A stretch of DNA of 15,000 nt from Chromera velia (lineage: Eukaryota > Sar > Chromeraceae): NCBI GenBank assembly GCA_018398765.1, contig JAHBMJ010000691.1, positions 7,323 through 22,322 on the forward strand. Direction: 5' to 3'. The notes under the pieces were generated by a model. The model ran no database searches. It was given only the letters and a program-made list of their open reading frames with translations, and was not told where the DNA came from. The translations under genes and the position numbers were made by a program. Positions within the stretch are counted from its first letter, which is position 1. Every line of letters begins with the position of its first letter. Shown piece after piece: positions 9,889-15,000 of the stretch.

Positions 9889-11340
9889 ATGGCTCCAAAA
9901 CCTCAGCCTAAGAAAAAACTGACGGAGCGACAAAAAGCACTAGAGACAAAGAAGAAGAAAAACAACCCTGACGAATTCCTCGAAATGGATACGTCTTTTC
10001 AGCTTGCTGAAAAACTCAAGAAAGTAATTAAAGAACCATCAAAAAAGAAAGAAAAAGGTAAATCTTCAAACAACAAAAATCGAAAGGGAAAAGAAAAAGA
10101 AAAGGAGATGGAGAACCAAGATGAACAAATGGAAGAGGACAACATGCAAGAGAATGAGAAAGAAAAGGGAAGTAAATTAAATAAAGAGAAAAGAAAGAGA
10201 GAAGAGAGTGAAGCGGAGTGAAGGAGAATCCGATGAACAAAAGACAGATCAACAGACCGATAAAGCACAGAAGAAGTTGTCAGCCAGTTCCACGCAACTT
10301 TAGAAATGGGACCCGTTGGTCTTGAAGGAATCAGCAAAACAGGGAGTCACATTTAAACCAATAAAAGAAAGAAAATTGGAGTTGGTGCTTAACAGCACAG
10401 ACAAACTGCCTGTAAAGGAAACGACAGCAGACAGCTTGACTTCAGTGCCCTCATACCTTCCTTCTTTCACACACAGAGCTGCTCTGCCCCCTTTGCTACC
10501 GACCTAGGCTACCGACTCTTCCACTGCTGCCAACCCCAAACCACTTCTACAACCCCTTAATCAAAGCAGACATCAATGCATATTCAGGAGAAAGAAAGGA
10601 TGCACGGAATTTTTAGAGAACTTTCGAGATGGATGCCACTGCCTTCCAATGAGACATCACCTAAATCCTGTTCTATTTCTGAAAATCACTAAAAGAAAAT
10701 GCACTCGACTGGTTCATAAACATATCTGACGAGAAAATGAACAAAATCCAGACCATCACTGACCTGAAAGACGCATTCTTCTTGAAGTTCGGATTGAAAG
10801 AACCACACGTACAGAAAGCAGAAAACAGCTTAGACAACCTGCAGCAAAGAGAAGGAGAGACAATTTAGGAGTACGCAGACAGGTACACTTCCCTTTGTCG
10901 ACAGGCAGACTCGTCGATTGAGGATAAAAGACTGATGAAAAAATTCTGGAGAGGATTGTTCGACAAAATCGCAAAGTCGATTCTCATACAAAAGCAATAC
11001 ACCTCGATCGACGAATTAGTGGGGGCAGCAGAACTGATTTCATATAACAGTGGGACAACTGAGAGACCCAAAAAGTTTTTGGCAGTCGAAGGAACAAATG
11101 GCGAAATGAGGGAAGGAGAGAGACTCACCGAGAGCCAACAGGAAGAGCCCACACCTTTTACGGAAGGACTCATCTCCTCGTTGATCAACACGGTCCTTCA
11201 GCACGCATCTGCAGCAGTGTCCGAGATGCAGAGGTTTGGCCCTTCACATAGGTGATCAGTGCACTCTGTTACCAGACTGCAAATGCGCATATTATGGCAA
11301 TAAAAGACATGCCAGACCAGCATGTAGAAGACTAAAAAGA
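9889..11340 (+). pseudogene. gag: Gag polyprotein remnant of LTR retrotransposon
   Basis: Starts at ATG 9889 in good context (AAATATGGC). The first 110 codons, to TGA 10219-10221, are very rich in Lys and Glu. Similar sequence continues in another frame (10223-10507, stops at 10301 and 10505), then a third (10572-11255). The third holds a Retrotrans_gag-like domain: ALDWF near 10700, then a spaced series of Leu/Phe, EYADRY just after 10868, and FWRGLFDKIAKS near 10943-10980. This frame is otherwise intact but has stops at 10614, 10650, 10662, 10680, 10866 and 11253. A zinc-knuckle-like CAYYGNKRHARPAC follows in a fourth frame near 11285-11326, with Tyr where the second Cys should be. The frame changes and stops mark it as dead, unless it is expressed by readthrough, which I think unlikely. 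Confidence 0.75.
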
Positions 11341-11546
11341 AACCTGAAAGAAAATTGAGTCACGTCTTTCAGTCTCAGAAAAAATAGACCAAAATATAAA
11401 AAAAAATAGAGAAGAAAGGCCGGAATTAAAGAGCAAAGAATACTCAAGATCACGGAGAGAAAAAGAAAAGGGAAAGAGGAAAAAGTGAAAAGAAAAGGTA
11501 AAAAAAATGATAACAAGAAGCACTGAACGAAAGCAGTCATGCACAT

Positions 11547-11870
11547 CCATTTGAACTCACAAAGGGTGGAACTCTTCGTTTTTTTGGTCACAGTATGGTT
11601 GTACCTGCAATGATAGACAGCAGACGTTCGGTGAATCATGATATACACAGATGTCCGGCAGCAGCTAACGACAGCTAACCCGTTCTTGAGGGCCATTCCT
11701 TCACCTCTCTTAATCGAAGGCGAGAGGGGAAACAAACTTGAGAACGAGAGACTCGTTTCTTTTTGTTGTTGTTGTTCGATTTATAGAGAATCAAGAAAAT
11801 CAAGTTTTATATCTCTTTTTTGATGAGATGCAACATTTTGTTTGACTTGCCTGCGCTTGAAATGTATGTG
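11547..11870 (+). pseudogene. Retropepsin-like aspartic protease remnant
   Basis: In frame from about 11547, LRFFGHSMVVPAMIDSRRSV matches the start of a retrotransposon protease, where the catalytic motif is Asp-Ser-Gly-Ala/Ser. Here it is Asp-Ser-Arg-Arg, so the active site is lost. The family pattern then jumps one frame at about 11638 (YTDVRQQL...), showing a frameshift. Its position directly after gag supports the call. The C-terminal half, where an Ile-Leu-Gly motif is expected, is not recognisable and is interrupted by stops near 11820-11850. Confidence 0.5.
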
Positions 11871-12198
11871 TTTTTCACAGACCAGACAGACTCGTGATAA
11901 AAAAAAATCCGTCCACAAAGTGAGAGAAGTGGTCGAAAGAAGAGGAAAAGACATAAGATGCTCCCTCATCTATGAAGGATGCCCAACCGATGTCAAATTG
12001 TGGTGCATCGAAGTTGAAGACTGCGACTGCTCTGCATTCATTCGGAAATTTGAGGCAGAACAAACTATGAAAAAGGGAGCTACCATTCTTAAAGAGCAAG
12101 AAAAGAAACTTAGCGGTCAAAGAAAGAAGACAGCTAGATCAAAAAGAGAAAATGATGGTGCAAAAGGGGGAAGACGAAACAAAAACAACTCACTGTGA
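11866..12198 (+). pseudogene. Unidentified polyprotein segment downstream of protease
   Basis: An open frame of 110 codons runs from ATG 11866 to TGA 12196-12198. The middle part (CSLIYEGCPTDVKLW, VEDCDCSAF) has mixed hydrophobic residues and five Cys, and the C-terminus is Lys/Arg-rich (KEQEKKLSGQRKKTARSKR). It shares the frame of the second half of the protease remnant, so it is probably a continuation of the same polyprotein. It does not resemble reverse transcriptase or integrase as far as I can see. I do not recognise the family. Confidence 0.35.
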
Positions 12199-13054
12199 CA
12201 CACAAGAGAGACTAGCAGAGCCAAGTGCGACACTGGCACTGCATTCAAAACATACAAGGAACAGAATGGGGAACACTCAGCTCCAAAGCAACCGGCAGCC
12301 CCAATCACCGGAGGACAGTTCACGTTGACCATCGGGAAATGATAGATGCCTCCCATCACGATTCCCAGTGTTCTGCTTTCTGGAGTCGCCGTGGGGGAGG
12401 TAGACGTAGTCAGGGATTGAAGATCCTAGAGTTAAAGACCTGTAGACATAGAGAGATAAAATCGTCATCGACTACGTTCTCAATGACAAGGATATCGACA
12501 GTGGGAGATCGAGAGTCAGAGCAAGCACCGGCAACAACCATAAATGGAAAACACCACGAAACGTGCAGGCACTGAAGGTGCACAAATGTTGTGCGTAAGT
12601 CAAAAAAAAAAGAAACCACACAAACCGAGAGAAAAGACAGATAAGATGAACACTTAACTTACAAACGAATGATCAAATAAACAAGAGATGGACGGACAAA
12701 TACCTGATTAATTCAGAATGACCAATTGAATAAAATAAAGGGCACGAGAGATGTAAAACAAGACAAACGCGTCAACAATAAAAGCAAATGCATGATTCAT
12801 ATCAATTTATACTAATAGCGTTACACAAATGTTGTTGAATGTACATGTGTAAGTATTGTTATCCGTGTGTTGTACACCCTCCCCAAAGCAGCACTGGCGG
12901 TGATCAGAAAAGACACATTGCAGGGGCTTCCGACCCCCAGGCGCCGCGGAGTGATTAGAAGCATGTGCATGCACTCAGACCTGAACGGCAACGAGTTGGC
13001 CACTCGAACTTCAAGCCAAGATCTCCCGGGGAAAGGTGCAAGAACTTAACAACT
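12199..13054. other. Element interior, no recognisable gene
   Basis: Every frame is interrupted by stops. No reverse transcriptase signature (Tyr-X-Asp-Asp) or integrase zinc motif was found. TGCATGCA is present at 12966-12973. A GGGGCTTCCGACCCC word at 12923-12937 resembles the hairpin repeats that start at 13055. Confidence 0.45.
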
Positions 13055-13178
13055 GTGTTGGGCCTCCGACCCCAACACCAATCAAAATGTCAAACACAAA
13101 AAGACAGCAAACCAAAACCAGTATTGGGCCTCCGTCCCCATCCCACATATCGTCAGTGCTGGGCCTCCGACCCCAACA
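13055..13178. repeat. Repeated hairpin GTGTTGGG-CCTCCGAC-CCCAACAC
   Basis: A perfect 8-bp stem with an 8-base loop lies at 13055-13078. The core TTGGGCCTCCGTCCCC recurs at 13124-13139 and GCTGGGCCTCCGACCCCAAC at 13158-13177, with GGGCC starts at 13060, 13126 and 13161 (spacings of 66 and 35). The third copy keeps the hairpin with one mismatch and the second keeps only the left half. In one frame the word encodes the peptide repeat LGLRP. Spacing is irregular, so it is not a simple tandem repeat. Confidence 0.8.
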
Positions 13179-13199
13179 CGCCCCAACACAAATCTCAAG

Positions 13200-13780
13200 A
13201 TGAGTTCGATGAGAAGAAATGATTAGACTCACTTTCAATGAAAAGTTAGAGAGGAAGAAGCACAATAAAAAGCCAAATGCTATACCAAAGAAGAGAAACA
13301 AAGTCAACAAATAGCAAAAAGTTCCTCACAGAATCATCTGCTCATATATGCATACTCAAATAGATGTCTTTTAGAGCAGATAGGATAGGGGGGGGAGCCA
13401 GACAAACGAAATAAAACGACTGGCAGGCAAATGAAATCACAGAAGAAAAACAATTCAGCGAAATTAAACGAAATGGTGAATGGTGCAGAGACAAGCAAAT
13501 CAAAGCCAGACAGTAAAAGTGCGAGAAGACAGTCTATGAAGAAAGCACAAAGCCGATAAACTCTTCCAAACAAAACAGAGACAGAGAAGACTTAGTGCAA
13601 AACGCACACTTGCAGCCAACTGACATCGAACAGCTGAGTCACTACCTTGCATAAATAGACTGACTCCTCTTCCCGAGCCTCTCTCTGTCATATGCCAAAG
13701 ACCCCCCTACAGGAAAAAAGACGAGGCAAAGAAGAAAGTGGATAACAGGGGCCACAAGGAGTCGAGACCAAGAAGAACAT
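13200..13780. other. A/G-rich element interior, no gene recognised
   Basis: The + strand is strongly biased to A and G. Reading frames are Lys/Ser/Asn-rich and interrupted. A short segment near 13608-13651 (LQPTDIEQLSHYLA) looks more like real protein than its surroundings but could not be assigned. Confidence 0.35.
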
Positions 13781-13784
13781 GAAG

Positions 13785-14204
13785 AACGTCACCGCCCTAC
13801 GAGCAAAGGCAAGTAGACGACCAAGACCAAGAAGATGGAGATGAACTTGATAAACTCAACCCAGGAAATCAAAGCAATGATGTAGAAGCAGGCGGCAGTG
13901 ATGAGGAGTCGCCGGGAGGAAGAGAGAGACAAGGAAGTGGACGAAACCGATATCGAAGGCGATGAGGCCCATGGAGACGGGAAGAGACATCAGGTTCCAG
14001 AGGAGCAAGAACAACGACAACATAGGACAACGTGAACGACAAAGATTAGGACGAAGTGGTCTGGGCGGTCACGAGGTGAACGGTAACAAACATGGCCCAG
14101 GAAAGCGCATCGTTGGCACAGAGGCCAAGGTCGTCAAGGCAGAGACGGTGCCAGCAGAGATGACCATGAAGACCAAGACGATGAGGATTGTGTCAATACC
14201 CTGA
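13785..14204 (+). pseudogene. Hydrophilic, charged coding remnant of the element
   Basis: From about 13797 one frame reads a long acidic stretch (YEQRQVDDQDQEDGDELDKL...GGSDEESPGGRE) to TGA at 13965, then continues in interrupted frames that are Arg/Glu/Asp-rich to about 14204. Such low-complexity linkers are common near the end of retrotransposon polyproteins. No chromodomain or integrase core is visible, and coding status is uncertain. Confidence 0.3.
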
Positions 14205-14560
14205 AGCATCGTGTTACCTATTCAGTCAAAACTGCAGACACACAGAGGTGATGAATGAAGGCTTAGCATCTAAACGTGATAAAGGGATAAGACATGGTAC
14301 AAGCATTGCTAAGTAATAAAAGTAATGGATACGTCAGAGCATTTCACCAAGCAACGATCAGCGGCGTCAGAATGAACCAACCTCAGTCTTTTAAGTGGAG
14401 ACAAGTCGCGCAGGTTGTTCGCCAGAGACAATATTGAAGAACGAAGGGTTGAAGTGTCTTAAGCACCATCGAACCCGCGGACTTCACTACAGATCGAAAT
14501 GAGTCAAGCGCAATGACTTGAAGTATTGAGAAGATTTGTCAACATCGATCGATCATGCAA

Positions 14561-14621
14561 ACGCGCGCAAAACGGTGTATGCATGCAAATTCTGCAAATT
14601 GCGCGTACGACGTGCGCGCGT
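14561..14621. repeat. CpG-rich inverted repeat with TGCATGCA in the loop
   Basis: ACGCGCGCA at 14561-14569 is the exact reverse complement of TGCGCGCGT at 14613-14621. The 43-base loop contains TGCATGCA (14580-14587), and a second TGCATGCA stands at 14654-14661. The tract is much richer in CpG than the rest of the element. Confidence 0.65.
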
Positions 14622-14847
14622 AGCAAGCCATCAATGCACGCACGACGAGCCTCTGCATGCAGTGTCGGAAAGACGAGAACTGGTTGGGGACGCAAGTTAC
14701 GCGACGCCCTGGCTTCCCGGCCCACGTCCATGCATCCGCGGCAAGGTTTCACTTCAATTAAACCCACCCGTACCCACCAAGTTCTTACACTTTCTCGGCA
14801 GTATTTCTTTTCAAGTATTTTTGGGCTATTTTGGGCATTGGTTGGTT

Positions 14848-14856
14848 AGAAAGGGG
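14848..14856 (+). promoter_or_regulatory. Polypurine tract (plus-strand primer site)
   Basis: AGAAAGGGG stands directly before the TG that begins the second long terminal repeat at 14857. In LTR retrotransposons this tract primes plus-strand DNA synthesis. Its exact position is the main evidence that the 8840 and 14857 repeats are LTRs and not dispersed SINEs. Confidence 0.7.
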
Positions 14857-15000
14857 TGAATGCTATGTGCTACTTACACTTGATAAAAGGAATCAAAAGA
14901 TTCTAAACATATTCAAGGCTTCGAAGCAAAACATACACGACACCACGGCTTGCTTTTATAGCCTAGAAGTTAAGATGCAAGGCTATAAACTAAACGACCT
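14857..15000 (+). repeat. 3' LTR, cut by the window end
   Basis: Begins TGAATGCTATG and matches 8840-8983 at 137 of 144 positions. The window ends inside it, before the B-box-like sequence of the tRNA-like module, so neither its length nor the target-site duplication can be read. Confidence 0.75.

Larger units (their letters stand above)
8840..15000 (+). mobile_element. Decayed LTR retrotransposon, gag-protease remnants, truncated by the window
   Basis: Direct repeats begin TGAATGCTATGTGCTACTTA at 8840 and 14857, 6017 bp apart. Over the 144 bp visible in both they differ at seven positions (about 95% identical, six of seven being transitions). The second copy is directly preceded by a polypurine tract (AGAAAGGGG, 14848-14856), as expected for a 3' LTR. 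The interior holds a Gag domain of the plant/fungal retrotransposon type, a degenerate zinc knuckle and an aspartic-protease remnant, in that order, on the + strand. No reverse transcriptase, RNase H or integrase could be recognised. The element may be a gag-protease non-autonomous derivative or an autonomous one decayed past recognition. The + strand interior is markedly rich in A and G. Confidence 0.75.

Noticed and set aside
10572-11255. Stop-codon reassignment as an explanation for the stops in gag
   Set aside because: The DHODH gene uses TGA as its stop, and gag also has frameshifts and a damaged zinc knuckle, so decay is the simpler explanation.
11292-11735. Phe/Leu-rich open frame on the - strand that looks like membrane helices
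   Set aside because: It is the complement of an A/G-rich stretch (poly-Lys/Arg codons) in the retrotransposon. Such DNA always gives Phe/Leu/Ser on the other strand.
13055-13178. CRISPR-like array
   Set aside because: Only three imperfect copies with unequal spacing (66 and 35) in a eukaryotic retroelement, and no cas genes.
14526-14859. Two overlapping 107-residue open frames near the window end
   Set aside because: They cross the CpG-rich inverted repeat and the polypurine tract, overlap in two frames and resemble nothing known.
8840-15000. Two independent SINEs in place of LTRs
   Set aside because: The tRNA-like boxes allow it, but the TG start, a polypurine tract exactly at the second copy and gag/protease between the copies fit LTRs better.

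Overview
This is a eukaryotic nuclear window with low gene density, spliceosomal (GT-AG) introns, very long microsatellites and much repeat-derived DNA. It holds one clearly recognisable protein-coding gene, one probable fragment of a second gene, and the larger part of a decayed LTR retrotransposon. The best guess at source is a protist of the alveolate/chromerid-apicomplexan type. The reasons are a membrane-type (class 2) dihydroorotate dehydrogenase with canonical introns, and six exact copies of the palindrome TGCATGCA, a motif bound by ApiAP2 proteins in apicomplexans. That assignment is an inference and is not proven by the sequence.

Layout. 1-183: short tandem repeats that carry strong 5' splice-site-like sequences. 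About 442-1360: probable exons of an unidentified gene (a piece resembling the segment just after an F-box, and an acidic C-terminal exon). 1830-3740: AT-rich DNA with a duplicated ATTG-repeat unit and a roughly 430-bp CT microsatellite, with no gene seen. 3790-4200: GC-rich DNA with nested inverted repeats and a dense cluster of palindromes that looks like a promoter. 4310-7223: the DHODH gene in three exons, with a 188-bp TG microsatellite that runs up to the last 3' splice site. 7224-8550: intergenic, with a cluster of ACTATTC hairpins. 8559-8768: a small hAT-like MITE between two poly-C tracts, each holding one undetermined base. 8840 to the window end: an LTR retrotransposon cut off by the window edge. 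Its second LTR starts at 14857, directly after a polypurine tract. Inside are two ~78-bp tandem arrays, a gag region and a retropepsin remnant, both broken by stops and frameshifts. No reverse transcriptase or integrase could be recognised.

No pathway is assembled here: DHODH acts alone in de novo pyrimidine synthesis. The most notable biological point is that its active-site loop reads Ser-Cys-Pro-Asn-Thr, where class 2 enzymes have Ser-Ser-Pro-Asn-Thr. It therefore appears to carry the cysteine base typical of soluble class 1 enzymes on a membrane-type framework, together with changes in other FMN-site motifs. I found no convincing new multi-gene system.
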